Shown: in pieces, positions 39,515 to 47,817 of the stretch
Position numbering within the stretch: the stretch's first letter is position 1
Layout: the number at the start of each line of letters is the position of its first letter
Source: Staphylococcus pasteuri
Lineage (GTDB): Bacteria > Bacillota > Bacilli > Staphylococcales > Staphylococcaceae
Assembly: GCF_003970495.1 (NCBI RefSeq)
Contig: NZ_RXWW01000061.1
Coordinates: 96,023-160,022 of the forward strand
Direction: 5' to 3'
Length of the DNA: 64,000 nucleotides
Notes under the pieces: generated by a model
Told to the model about the DNA's origin: nothing
Seen by the model: only the letters and a program-made list of their open reading frames with translations
Databases searched by the model: none
Translations under genes and position numbers: made by a program

Positions 39515-40586
39515 ACAATGCAAGAAACCTATGTATATTAATAATGATTACTGCACAAGATGTTATCATTCTATGTTAGCTACAAAAAAATATACAGAAA
39601 GATATTCGCATCAAATTCATGCTTCTCATGCGTCTAAAAGGTATCGATTTCGCAAACCTAAAAAACCATTGTCACTTATAATACTGGTACTTTGTTTGAT
39701 GACGATCATATTAATTAGTATTTTATCTTTCTATAGATTAGAAAACGCACTAGATAAAAAGGTTCAATTATTTTCAGATGCAATCGATCATAAAAATACG
39801 GACCAATTGATTGAATTAGTAATATCCAATAATCAACAATTAACAAATGAAGAAGCTAAGGCATATGTATCTTTGATCAATTCATTTGGTGGTAATAAAA
39901 AATTCTTACATCAATTAACATCGGCAGCATATCATTTAAAACAAAATAAAGGTAAAACACAAGATGTTGAATTAGAAGGAGTGACAATCTTAACGATACA
40001 TCAACAGATTCATTTATTCGGTTTGTTTAAAAACTTTCAATTTGAAATACCACGATTTAACTTTACATTAGATGCTAAAGATAATGGTAAATTGACATAT
40101 CGTTTAAATAACAAAAAGTATAATGTTCGTTTAGTAAAAGGTCATATCGTTAGTTTAAATGCTGTACCTTTAGGTGAATATAAATTAGACGCAACTAAAA
40201 AAATCGGAAATCGTACATATGACGGCAATATTATTTTTAGTTTGAAAAAATATGGTACTTTAGCTAAAGAAGATTTTAGTGAAAAACGATTTAAAGTAAC
40301 AACTAAAAATAGTTATATGTTTAATAAAATGGATTTAGTTATTAATGATAAAAATGTTGGTAGATTAAAAGACTATATTACTTATGGACCTTTTAGTGGA
40401 GAAGATGACTTGCTTGTTTATGGTGTAGGTTATGTAGGGAACCAAGCATTTAAATCAAATGAAGTGAATGTACCATCTATTAATAGTGATGAAAGTCCTG
40501 TTAATGTTGTTCTTACATTTAATGAAGCAGAAGTATTTAGTCAATCTGATCATCAACTAAATAAGAAAATACATAAAAATAAATAA
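39501..40586 (+). CDS. Zinc-ribbon TcaA-like membrane protein (cassette 1, gene B)
   Basis: A 361-residue single-pass protein: a zinc ribbon with Cys4, Cys7, Cys18 and Cys21, a basic stretch (KRYRFRKPKKP), one membrane segment (about 60-82) and a large extracytoplasmic part. The latter contains repeated beta-rich domains of the TcaA type (KAYVSLINSFGG, LGEYKLDATKKIGNRTYDG, DYITYGPFSGEDDLLVYG). TcaA proteins sit at the division site and affect glycopeptide sensitivity; this is a divergent relative. ATG 39501 lies inside gene A, so the two are coupled. Unlike its paralogue at 42016 it lacks the acidic C-terminal domain. Confidence 0.75.
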   Translation: MAYCKQCKKPMYINNDYCTRCYHSMLATKKYTERYSHQIHASHASKRYRFRKPKKPLSLIILVLCLMTIILISILSFYRLENALDKKVQLFSDAIDHKNTDQLIELVISNNQQLTNEEAKAYVSLINSFGGNKKFLHQLTSAAYHLKQNKGKTQDVELEGVTILTIHQQIHLFGLFKNFQFEIPRFNFTLDAKDNGKLTYRLNNKKYNVRLVKGHIVSLNAVPLGEYKLDATKKIGNRTYDGNIIFSLKKYGTLAKEDFSEKRFKVTTKNSYMFNKMDLVINDKNVGRLKDYITYGPFSGEDDLLVYGVGYVGNQAFKSNEVNVPSINSDESPVNVVLTFNEAEVFSQSDHQLNKKIHKNK

Positions 40587-40625
40587 TAACAATTAAGAAC
40601 CTGGGACATATCTTTTAGAAAAATG

Positions 40626-40667
40626 GCTAGTAAATGAGTTTATCAAAACTCGTTTACTAGCTTTTTT
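40626..40667 (+). terminator. Terminator after cassette 1
   Basis: GCTAGTAAATGAGTTT pairs with AAACTCGTTTACTAGC (one wobble) followed by TTTTTT. A GAACCTGGGACATA repeat motif lies just ahead of it (40600-40612). Confidence 0.92.
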
Positions 40668-40930
40668 ATTTACAATATATCGTATTTTTGTGTGACTTTA
40701 AATTAAAAAATAAAACGCTTTTTATATTAGTAATAATTGTATCACCAATTACTTACTATCTATTAAAAAATATTTTTTTAGTAAAAATATCTATTAAGGT
40801 ATTTGATATATCTAAAAATATAACAAACTTTATTAAAGGTTTTTAAAAATATTTGAAATTTCATAGAAAACAACATAAATAAAATGTTATAATTTGCAAA
40901 GATAAACAATAAAATACTGGAGGTACCATT
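40668..40930 (+). other. AT-rich gap between the two cassettes
   Basis: Very AT-rich, with no ORF. TATAAT at 40888-40893 can serve as the -10 for cassette 2, but no good -35 is visible. GGAGGT at about 40919-40924 is the ribosome site of the next gene. Confidence 0.5.
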
Positions 40931-42016
40931 ATGAAATGCCCTAATTGTGGTCATCAAATCGAACAAGATGATGTATTTTGTGGAGAATGCGGCACAAAAG
41001 TTAATCGTCAATCTAATGCAGTTACATCAGCAGAGGACGATATTAAACAAGCTGATTCTCACTCAAATAAACAACAGGCCACTCAATCAACTCATAATAG
41101 CACAATGAATTCTACTAGCAATGCCTCACATGAACAATCACAATCAATGAATCAAAGTAATGCATCTGCAGAAACTCACGCAAATCACAATCAATACCAA
41201 CACTCACAACCTAACAACACACAACAGCAATACCAAAATCAAAATCAAAACCCAAACCAGAATCAAAATCCAAATCAGAACCAATACCAGAATCAATATC
41301 AAAACTATAATCAAAATCAACAGTATCAACAACAACCACATCAGTATCAACAACAAACAAATCAGTTTAGTGAACAAGCTAAAGAAGTGACTCAAGAAAG
41401 TAAAGGTTTCTTCAAAAGTGCTTTTGTAGATCCTGATAGAGAGATTAAAAGTACTCATACATTCAGTTTTAAATTATTAGGTTCACTATTAGCAATTGGA
41501 TTAATCGTACTTGCAATCATTCTTTTCTTAGCTATTCCAGAAGAAGTATCTTTATTTACTTCAGAATCCAAAATCGTGTTCTCTATTATTATTAGCTTAA
41601 TTATTCTTTTAGCTGCAATTGTAGGTACAATATTCGGAATGACAAGATTAGTTGTAGTTCAAGCGATACCATTTAAAAAGGTATTTTCTGATTTCATATT
41701 AATTAATAGTGTCACAGTTGCAATGTTACTTGTATCTATCATTCTATTAGTTATGGAAGCATACACATTTGGCATGGTTGTCTTAATGTTATCTTTCGTT
41801 ATACTTGTAGCTTCTGGTGTATATTTAATTGCGAAATATAGTGGTATTAACTTCACTAGATTTTCAAGTTTTTATGGTATTGTTATTTACTTAATTGTTA
41901 TTTTTATCTTGATGAGAATTTTCGGAGAAGTAACACTTTCAAGTATTTTAGAATCATTTGATGAAACAAGAGATTCATTCTTTAATAACTTATTCGGTGG
42001 AGGTAGTGGTTATTAA
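40931..42016 (+). CDS. Zinc-ribbon polytopic membrane protein with N/Q tract (cassette 2, gene A)
   Basis: A 361-residue paralogue of the 38573 gene. The zinc ribbon uses Cys3, Cys6, Cys17 and Cys20. A long low-complexity linker follows (about residues 30-150), including an Asn/Gln/Pro/Tyr tract built on hexanucleotide-like CAAAAY repeats (about 41220-41360). FFKSAFVDPDREIKS leads into five or six membrane segments (about 175-360), and the protein ends NNLFGGGSGY. GGAGGT precedes ATG 40931. Its stop overlaps the start of gene B (TAATG), giving tight coupling. The function is unknown; the conserved pairing implies a complex with gene B. Confidence 0.75.
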   Translation: MKCPNCGHQIEQDDVFCGECGTKVNRQSNAVTSAEDDIKQADSHSNKQQATQSTHNSTMNSTSNASHEQSQSMNQSNASAETHANHNQYQHSQPNNTQQQYQNQNQNPNQNQNPNQNQYQNQYQNYNQNQQYQQQPHQYQQQTNQFSEQAKEVTQESKGFFKSAFVDPDREIKSTHTFSFKLLGSLLAIGLIVLAIILFLAIPEEVSLFTSESKIVFSIIISLIILLAAIVGTIFGMTRLVVVQAIPFKKVFSDFILINSVTVAMLLVSIILLVMEAYTFGMVVLMLSFVILVASGVYLIAKYSGINFTRFSSFYGIVIYLIVIFILMRIFGEVTLSSILESFDETRDSFFNNLFGGGSGY

Positions 42017-43380
42017 TGAAATATTGTAGTAATTGCGGTAAACCCTTACGCCAAGACGTTAAAATTTGTACTAATTGTGGGGCACCAGTTAACGCATCTC
42101 AGGATTCACAACAAAATTCTCACAATCATACTCATTCACAACAACATAACCAAGGTTATAATAATGCATCTATGTATCAACAATATGAACCACAACCGAA
42201 GAAAAGTAAGAAAAAAACAATATTAATCATTGTTATAGTTGCAGTTGTTTTAGCAATGTTAATTGCTATCTTTGCGATTTTAAAACATCAATTTTCACCT
42301 GAAAAACAAGCAGACCAAATCGCACATGCAGTTAAGAAAGATGATGCAAAAGGTCTAGCTAAACAAGTGACTTCAGCAGATAATAAATTGAGTGAACAAG
42401 AAGCACGTGCTTATTTAAATTACCTCAAGGCTGAAGGCGACTTAACTAACGTAGCAAACCAAATTGAAAGTAATACGAAAGAAGTTGAGCACGGTAAATA
42501 TCATAGTTTATCTGTTAATACAGACGATGATAATGTATTAAATATTGAAAAAGACGGCAAAAAATATTTATTCTTTAATAACTATAAATTCAATATTCCA
42601 CAAAAAAAGGTATATATTGAACCTACTGATACCGGTGATATTACTTATAAATTTAATGGGGAAAAACATCATCTTTCTGTTGATGAAGCTGAAAGTAAAC
42701 CAATAGGCACGTTCCCAATTGGAGATTATAATTTAAAGGCCTCTAAGAAAATGGAAGGTAAAACATTCGATGGTGCGATTAACATTACTATGAGTGAGGA
42801 AGACGGTATTGCGAAAGAATCATTTAGACAAAAGCGATTCAACGTAACTACTGAAGGTGGTTCAATGTTAGATGATATTAACATCTATGTGAACGATAAA
42901 AATGAAGGCGATGAATCTGATACATTTGGCCCTTATGATCCTGACGAAGATGTCATCGTATATGCACAAGGTACTTTAGAAGGTGAAACATTTAAATCAA
43001 GTTCTGTAAATGTTTCAAGTGCTAGTGAAGAAGATAATGGCGTATCAGATGTAACAGTCAAATTTGATGAAGACGCTATAGATGATTATTACGATAAGAA
43101 AATGGAATCAGACGACGATGATGATGACGATGATAGTGACAGTGATTCAGAAGAAGTAACTCGTGATAACGTTATCGACAAAGTTGAGTCATATGAAGGA
43201 CATACATTAGATACAGATGAATATACGTACAAAGAACCTGAAAAAACAGATGATGGCAAATGGGGATTCTCATTTGAAGATAAAGATGGTAATTTAGCAG
43301 GTTCATATACTGTAGATTCAGATGACGGTTATGTAACTGAATATGATGAAGACGGAGAAAAAGTAGGTTCTGGATACTAA
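42016..43380 (+). CDS. Zinc-ribbon TcaA-like protein with acidic linker and extra C-terminal domain (cassette 2, gene B)
   Basis: A 454-residue paralogue of the 39501 gene: a zinc ribbon (Cys4, Cys7, Cys18, Cys21), a His/Gln/Asn-rich linker, a KKSKKK stop, one membrane segment (about 73-95) and TcaA-like extracellular domains. These include EQEARAYLNYLKAEG, FPIGDYNLKASKKMEGK and DTFGPYDPDEDVIVYAQG. After an Asp/Ser run (about residues 364-380) comes a terminal domain beginning TRDNVIDKVESYEGH, which is shared with the lipoprotein at 25052-25984. The start overlaps the stop of gene A by one base. A role in envelope stress or wall-active drug response is inferred from the TcaA resemblance only. 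Confidence 0.77.
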   Translation: MKYCSNCGKPLRQDVKICTNCGAPVNASQDSQQNSHNHTHSQQHNQGYNNASMYQQYEPQPKKSKKKTILIIVIVAVVLAMLIAIFAILKHQFSPEKQADQIAHAVKKDDAKGLAKQVTSADNKLSEQEARAYLNYLKAEGDLTNVANQIESNTKEVEHGKYHSLSVNTDDDNVLNIEKDGKKYLFFNNYKFNIPQKKVYIEPTDTGDITYKFNGEKHHLSVDEAESKPIGTFPIGDYNLKASKKMEGKTFDGAINITMSEEDGIAKESFRQKRFNVTTEGGSMLDDINIYVNDKNEGDESDTFGPYDPDEDVIVYAQGTLEGETFKSSSVNVSSASEEDNGVSDVTVKFDEDAIDDYYDKKMESDDDDDDDDSDSDSEEVTRDNVIDKVESYEGHTLDTDEYTYKEPEKTDDGKWGFSFEDKDGNLAGSYTVDSDDGYVTEYDEDGEKVGSGY

Positions 43381-43406
43381 AAGTTCCAGAAAATAATTAA
43401 TAATAA

Positions 43407-43447
43407 ATGACCACCCAAAAGGAGAAATCCTTTTGAGTGGTCATTTT
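43407..43447. terminator. Bidirectional terminator after cassette 2
   Basis: ATGACCACCCAAAAGGA pairs with TCCTTTTGAGTGGTCAT (one mismatch) around a GAAA loop between convergent genes. Confidence 0.92.
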
Positions 43448-43454
43448 AATATAT

Positions 43455-45137
43455 TTATTTTGTTATGGGAATGATTAGTTGAGAATCGTATTGTCCGCCA
43501 GTGTGAATATGATGATGTCCTTTATTTACTGTTTCGTTATGTTCATAACGTGTACTCATACCTGGTGTACTATTACCTTTTACTACTTCGCTTCCTTTGA
43601 CGACAACTTCTAGTGTTTCGCCTTGTTTAAATAATGTACCTGAAGGTAGAAGTTCAATTTCTACAGGAACGACTTCACCATTATTAAGTTTTAATTCTTG
43701 TTCATGTGTATGCCAAGGTTGAGCAATGGTTGATTTTTCTTGATCTAATTCGCGATGTGAAGCACGTAACCAACCAGTTGCAACTTGACCATCTTCAATA
43801 TGGTTAAAGTCAGGGAAGTGCACTTCATTACCACGACGATCTAATTTTTTAATACCTGCAAATAAATCCATATCGTCTGTATCATCTGTACTTACCCATA
43901 ATTTTAAGTTCATATTACCTACTAATTCTGTATCTTTATCAAATGTATAACTGAAGCGTACTTCGTCTTGTTCATTTTCAGAATCATAACTAGTTGTATT
44001 TTCTTCAGAGACAGCATTTTGATTTAATGTTAATTCTTTACCATTTAAATATAGAGGAGTATATTCAGTATTTGGTAATGGGAATGATGTTGCTGTTTTG
44101 AATTCACCTCTATAGAATTGGTCTCTTACTTCATAAGTGACAGTTGGTGTGTCTTTCCAATCATTATCTTCTTCTTTTAGGTAATAATCGAAGAACGCTT
44201 TTTGACGTTCAAGATTTTCTCTAGCATAATAACTTTCCCACTCTTTACGACCATGGATATATAGCCATTTGTCTTCTGAGCTTGCTTGTTTAAATCCTTC
44301 AAATGAACCACGATTGTGTAAACCTTGAGTTGACCAACTTGCACAAGCTAAGATAGGTGTTTTGATTTGATGAAGTGGTGCTTGGCGTTGTTTCCAGAAA
44401 TCATCAAATAATGGATGGTCTTTTTGAGCTTGAATTAAATCTTCAATATTTGGATTATCTGTCCATCTCGCAAAGATTCCTTGAATCCAGAAACGATAGA
44501 ATCCTGTATCTGGAATACCACCGTGGAAAGCAACTTCACGATACATATCGTTTAAACCTTCCCATGGAATCATAGCTTTTAAATGAGGAGGATTTAATGA
44601 CGCAACCCACCATTGTGTAACTGCAAGATATGAAACACCATTAGTTCCGATATTACCATTACTCCATTCTTGTTGTGCAGCCCATTCAATCACTTCATAG
44701 TAATCTTCTGCTTCACGTTTTGACCATGGAGATAAGACACCATTTGATTTTGAACTACCTCGCAATGCAATTTTGATAACAACATAATCTTGAGGGACCC
44801 AGAAAACTGGATCTGGTGATTCTTCAGGCGTGAAGCTTGAAGTAGGTATAGCGCCTAATGTTGGCCAATTAGCACCCATATTAGTTATTTTTGGTTTGTT
44901 ATCTTTACCATACGTATCTGCAGACATCACTACTGGGAATTGACCTTCTTTGTTAGGACGGAAAATATTCACATATAATTTTTCGCCATCTTTCATTTCA
45001 ACAGTAACATCTTTTTCCATAATCATTTCTTGATTACCAAATTGTACACTATCTACAACAATATGATTTAAACCTTCTTTAACATCACTAACATCTGTAA
45101 CAGTTAATTTTGGATTTCCTAATAAATTGCTTGTCAT
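43455..45137 (-). CDS. CocE/NonD-type alpha/beta hydrolase (S15 family)
   Basis: A 560-residue hydrolase of the X-Pro dipeptidyl-peptidase/CocE group. An N-terminal catalytic domain contains the oxyanion-region ADTYGK and LRGSSKSNG, with a GVSYLA nucleophile motif in the stretch GTNGVSYLAVTQWW. A C-terminal jelly-roll domain follows (YTFDKDTELVGNMNLKLWVS to the end). No signal peptide is seen, so it is cytoplasmic. AAAGGA supports ATG 45137 over ATG 45146. It is transcribed divergently from a TetR gene, its probable regulator. The substrate is an ester or amide and cannot be named. Confidence 0.83.
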   Translation of the reverse strand: MTSNLLGNPKLTVTDVSDVKEGLNHIVVDSVQFGNQEMIMEKDVTVEMKDGEKLYVNIFRPNKEGQFPVVMSADTYGKDNKPKITNMGANWPTLGAIPTSSFTPEESPDPVFWVPQDYVVIKIALRGSSKSNGVLSPWSKREAEDYYEVIEWAAQQEWSNGNIGTNGVSYLAVTQWWVASLNPPHLKAMIPWEGLNDMYREVAFHGGIPDTGFYRFWIQGIFARWTDNPNIEDLIQAQKDHPLFDDFWKQRQAPLHQIKTPILACASWSTQGLHNRGSFEGFKQASSEDKWLYIHGRKEWESYYARENLERQKAFFDYYLKEEDNDWKDTPTVTYEVRDQFYRGEFKTATSFPLPNTEYTPLYLNGKELTLNQNAVSEENTTSYDSENEQDEVRFSYTFDKDTELVGNMNLKLWVSTDDTDDMDLFAGIKKLDRRGNEVHFPDFNHIEDGQVATGWLRASHRELDQEKSTIAQPWHTHEQELKLNNGEVVPVEIELLPSGTLFKQGETLEVVVKGSEVVKGNSTPGMSTRYEHNETVNKGHHHIHTGGQYDSQLIIPITK

Positions 45138-45224
45138 ATGAATCATCCTTTACATGATTTCTTTTTCTTTACACCTTCATGATAAGAGGTAATAATCAGA
45201 ATTCCAATCATCAATGTCCTTAAT

Positions 45225-45262
45225 TTGTGTAATAACCAACAAACAACGTATACTTGTTGTAT
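45225..45262 (+). promoter_or_regulatory. Predicted promoter of the TetR gene next to cocE
   Basis: TTGTGT (45225-45230), 18 bases, TATACT (45249-45254). The ACAAC and GTTGT steps around GTATAC make an imperfect dyad over the -10, a plausible TetR operator. Confidence 0.4.
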
Positions 45263-45283
45263 AGAGATAAAGGATGTGACATT

Positions 45284-45871
45284 ATGCCGCAAGATCGACG
45301 CGTTAGAAAATCACAGCAAGCAATCAGACAAGCATTTATCGATTTATTGCATAAACAGGAATTAGAACAAATTACAGTTCAACAAATTTCTGATTTAGCA
45401 GACGTCAATCGTAGTACATTTTATACGCATTACATAGATAAATATGATTTATTAGAACAAATGGAAGATGAGCAGGTTAATGAAATTAAAGTATTTATTG
45501 AAGAAAATGATGTATATAGTAATAAAGCAATATCAGCTGATAATATACGTACGATTATGGAGTTTTTAATTGGTAATATAGAAGAGAATATGTCGTTTTA
45601 TCAACTTATGTTTAATATTGGTAAGGATTCCAATTTGCATGAGAAGCTATATGAACTTATCACAGGACATTTAAATCATTTTAAAAACGACAATAATAAA
45701 ATTGGTAACATACCATTTTCTTATTTTATGAGTTATGTATCTGGAGCGGGGCTTTCATTTATACGTCATTGGGTAGAGGATCCTAACCGTATATCGAAAG
45801 AAGAATTGATTCAATATTTTTATGATATTGTCAATAACGGCCCAGCTACAATAATACAACGAGAGAAATAA
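45284..45871 (+). CDS. TetR-family transcriptional regulator
   Basis: A 195-residue TetR-type regulator with the N-terminal helix-turn-helix RKSQQAIRQAFIDLLHKQE, ITVQQISDLADVNRSTFYTH and YIDKYDLLEQM. The C-terminal half resembles the DhaS-type group. AAAGGATG supports ATG 45284 rather than the frame opening at 45254. It is divergent from the CocE-type hydrolase gene, which it probably controls together with itself. A terminator follows. Confidence 0.85.
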   Translation: MPQDRRVRKSQQAIRQAFIDLLHKQELEQITVQQISDLADVNRSTFYTHYIDKYDLLEQMEDEQVNEIKVFIEENDVYSNKAISADNIRTIMEFLIGNIEENMSFYQLMFNIGKDSNLHEKLYELITGHLNHFKNDNNKIGNIPFSYFMSYVSGAGLSFIRHWVEDPNRISKEELIQYFYDIVNNGPATIIQREK

Positions 45872-45873
45872 TA

Positions 45874-45890
45874 AATGAGGCAGAGACATA
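45874..45890 (+). repeat. GGGACATAAAT-type repeat motif
   Basis: ATGAGGCAGAGACATAA is a degenerate copy of the intergenic motif also seen at 1-24 and 47836-47853. Confidence 0.4.
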
Positions 45891-45907
45891 AAGTTCTTGA
45901 ACAATAG

Positions 45908-45953
45908 AAAAAAGGTAACTTCTATTGAAATAATATAGAAATTACCTTTTTAT
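45908..45953 (+). terminator. Terminator after the cocE-linked TetR gene
   Basis: AAAAAGGTAACTTCTAT pairs with ATAGAAATTACCTTTTT with one mismatch. Confidence 0.85.
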
Positions 45954-46160
45954 CTATGAGATTTTGTTTTAAACACTGATTATGAAATTGTACAAATAAA
46001 GATTTTGATAAAGCATCTACTTTGGAGTTTACTCTAAATCGATTAATCTTTATACATAAGGATTCCATTAATTTAGTTTAGTGATGCTTATTAAATTATA
46101 CGAAAGTGCCTTATTTTTTAAATATTTTAAAGTAAAATTACATATAAATACGTAGTATTT
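45954..46160. other. Non-coding stretch with an orphan MerR-type dyad
   Basis: No ORF is visible. The sequence TTTGGAGTTTACTCTAAA (46021-46038) is an imperfect 18-base dyad that looks like the operators of MerR-family regulators, but no gene follows it. This may be what remains of a lost locus. Confidence 0.35.
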
Positions 46161-46319
46161 ATGGCGAGACTCCCGAGGGAACAGTGCTAGTTGAAGACCT
46201 TAGAAATACTCACAGATTTATCTGTGCTGTATTTCTGGCTGAAACTGTACCCTGGGAAAGAGAGCCATACAATACGAAGTATTGGGTATAAAGAAAGCAC
46301 TAAGATGATTAAAATAAAT
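46161..46319 (+). ncRNA. Structured intergenic repeat / candidate small RNA, 5' part
   Basis: The sequence can fold into successive hairpins: TCCC-GA-GGGA near 46172; AGAAATAC plus CACAGA pairing with TCTGTG plus GTATTTCT (46202-46236); and CAATAC-GAA-GTATTG (46270-46284). The terminator arm AGCACTAAGATGATT (from about 46298) follows. Its stretches GGCGAGACTCC, GAGGGA and CAATACGAAGTATTG recall a dispersed repeat of S. aureus genomes that I know by sequence but cannot name. The other terminator arm lies beyond the IS, at 47818-47832. Confidence 0.6.
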
Positions 46320-46349
46320 TGTACTGAACCCCAAAAGTTGTACTCTGGT

Positions 46350-47195
46350 TTAGTATACTATTTTAAAGGTTTGTTTCCTATATTGCTTAGGAGACAAGCC
46401 TTTTAATTTTGCTTTAATTCTTGTATTGTTATAAAAATTGATATATTTATGAATAGATTGTTCTAATTCTTGGAATGTTTCAAATGATTGTCCATAATAC
46501 ATTTCTTGTTTTAATAACCCAAAGAAGTTTTCCATTGAGGCATTATCTAGGCAATTTCCTTTTCTAGACATACTTTGAAATACATCATGTTCTTTTAATG
46601 ACTCAATATAGTTTCTATTTTGATAATGCCATCCTTGATCTGAATGAATTGTCATTCGATAAAAAAGTTGAGGTCTCATAGTTAGTAATTCATTTAAAGG
46701 TTCAATCACAATATCTATAGTAGGACGCTTTGATATACGATAACTTAAGATTTCCAAGCTATATAAATCCATAAAAGGTGACAAATATGCCTTTGTTCCA
46801 TCAAGTAATTTAAATTCTGTAATGTCTGTAACCACTTTTTGATAAGGTCGATCTGTATTAAAACGACGTTTTAATATATTTCTAGCTACTTTACCTATTG
46901 TGCCTCTATAAGAATTGTATTTTCTTGTTTTATGATTAAATTTCTTACATATTAATTGATGTTCTTTCATAATTCGTCTTACTTTCTTATGATTGACTGT
47001 CATTCCTTTATTAACTAATGCTTGAGTAACTCGACGATAACCATAAGTATAATCGCTTTCTTTACATATTTGCTTAATAGATTTAACTATATCTATATCT
47101 TTTTTGGTTTTTTTGAAACGTTTAATCCAGTAGTAATACACGGATTTAGCTATTTCCGTAACTTTAAACAGAAGACTTAACCCAAATTGATTCAT
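46350..47195 (-). CDS. IS3-family transposase OrfB (DDE integrase domain)
   Basis: A 281-residue frame holding the rve integrase core. The catalytic triad is seen as VVTDITEF (Asp), IHSDQGWHY (Asp) and DNASMENFFGLLK (Glu). The upstream HTH_21-type region reads SDYTYGYRRVTQALVNKGM. As in other IS150 relatives, the functional transposase is expected to be an OrfAB fusion made by a -1 frameshift at AAAAAG (47222-47227) at the end of OrfA. The frame is complete and ends 30 bases inside the left terminal repeat. Confidence 0.92.
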   Translation of the reverse strand: MNQFGLSLLFKVTEIAKSVYYYWIKRFKKTKKDIDIVKSIKQICKESDYTYGYRRVTQALVNKGMTVNHKKVRRIMKEHQLICKKFNHKTRKYNSYRGTIGKVARNILKRRFNTDRPYQKVVTDITEFKLLDGTKAYLSPFMDLYSLEILSYRISKRPTIDIVIEPLNELLTMRPQLFYRMTIHSDQGWHYQNRNYIESLKEHDVFQSMSRKGNCLDNASMENFFGLLKQEMYYGQSFETFQELEQSIHKYINFYNNTRIKAKLKGLSPKQYRKQTFKIVY

Positions 47196-47218
47196 TTCAT
47201 GTAATTCTTTAATGACCT

Positions 47219-47761
47219 TTACTTTTTCGGATGTTTGGTTCCGTAATGTTGGGTCAATCTTTGTAACTTTTTTTGATAAGCAATACCTGCTTTCAACATT
47301 TCATTTTCATTCCTAAGTCTTTCTAATTCTTCGCGTTCATCTTCTTTTAAAGGCAACTGATTTTCATGTTCAACTTTTGTATGTTTTCTTTTCATTTTAG
47401 AAGGATGTCCTTTCTGTTTATTGTCTAAACCGAGAATACCTTCTTCATCAAATTTACGCTGCCATTGAGCTAATGTAGCAGGATTGGTAATTTTAAAATG
47501 ATTCGCTGTTTCTCGATAAGACAATTGATTTTCTTGTCTAAATCTTAAAACAGATACTTTAAAATCACTAGTATATGAGCTATTTTTCATTTTTTTATCT
47601 AATCCTTCTGGGCCCGATTCCAAATACTGGTTAACCCATCTTTGAAGTAAAGAATGATGAGAAAGATTATATTTTTTAGTTAATCTCTTATATCCTAAAC
47701 TACTATTTAAATATTCGTGAACTATTTTTAATTTGATTTCAAATTTATAATGTTTACCCAT
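47219..47761 (-). CDS. IS3-family transposase OrfA (helix-turn-helix subunit)
   Basis: A 180-residue protein with two helix-turn-helix repeats (HYKFEIKLKIVHEYLNSSLG, LSYRETANHFKITNPATLAQ) that bind the IS ends. A C-terminal leucine-zipper-like coiled coil (EDEREELERLRNENEMLKAG) follows. GGGGTG supports ATG 47761. The gene ends in CCGAAAAAGTAA, where A5G is a likely slippery site for a -1 shift into OrfB. Confidence 0.92.
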   Translation of the reverse strand: MGKHYKFEIKLKIVHEYLNSSLGYKRLTKKYNLSHHSLLQRWVNQYLESGPEGLDKKMKNSSYTSDFKVSVLRFRQENQLSYRETANHFKITNPATLAQWQRKFDEEGILGLDNKQKGHPSKMKRKHTKVEHENQLPLKEDEREELERLRNENEMLKAGIAYQKKLQRLTQHYGTKHPKK

Positions 47762-47817
47762 AAAAAATGCACCCCATAAAGTTAGATTTTTAGTCCAACT
47801 TTTGGGGTGCACATCAA

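Larger units (their letters stand above)
46320..47816 (-). mobile_element. IS3-family (IS150-group) insertion sequence
   Basis: A 1497-base element with imperfect terminal inverted repeats: TGTACTGAACCCCAAAAG at the left and, read inward on the other strand, TGATGTGCACCCCAAAAG at the right. It is flanked by a three-base AAT repeat (46317-46319 and 47817-47819). It encodes two overlapping-phase transposase frames. It lies within the loop of a terminator hairpin whose arms are 46298-46312 and 47818-47832. Both frames are intact, so it may be active. Confidence 0.88.

Noticed and set aside
41204..41458. Hydrophobic minus-strand ORF opposite cassette 2 gene A
   Set aside because: It is the antisense of the CAAAAY tract, which reads as Leu/Ile/Val repeats. 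There is no ribosome site and no independent support.
46191..46406. 71-residue plus-strand ORF across the left end of the IS
   Set aside because: It runs through the structured repeat into the IS terminal repeat, has no ribosome site and no recognisable protein pattern. The RNA-like hairpins explain the sequence better.
46325..47811. Shorter IS boundaries starting at TGAACCCC and ending at GGGGTGCA
   Set aside because: These ends give no target duplication, whereas 46320-47816 gives TG/CA termini and an AAT repeat on both sides.
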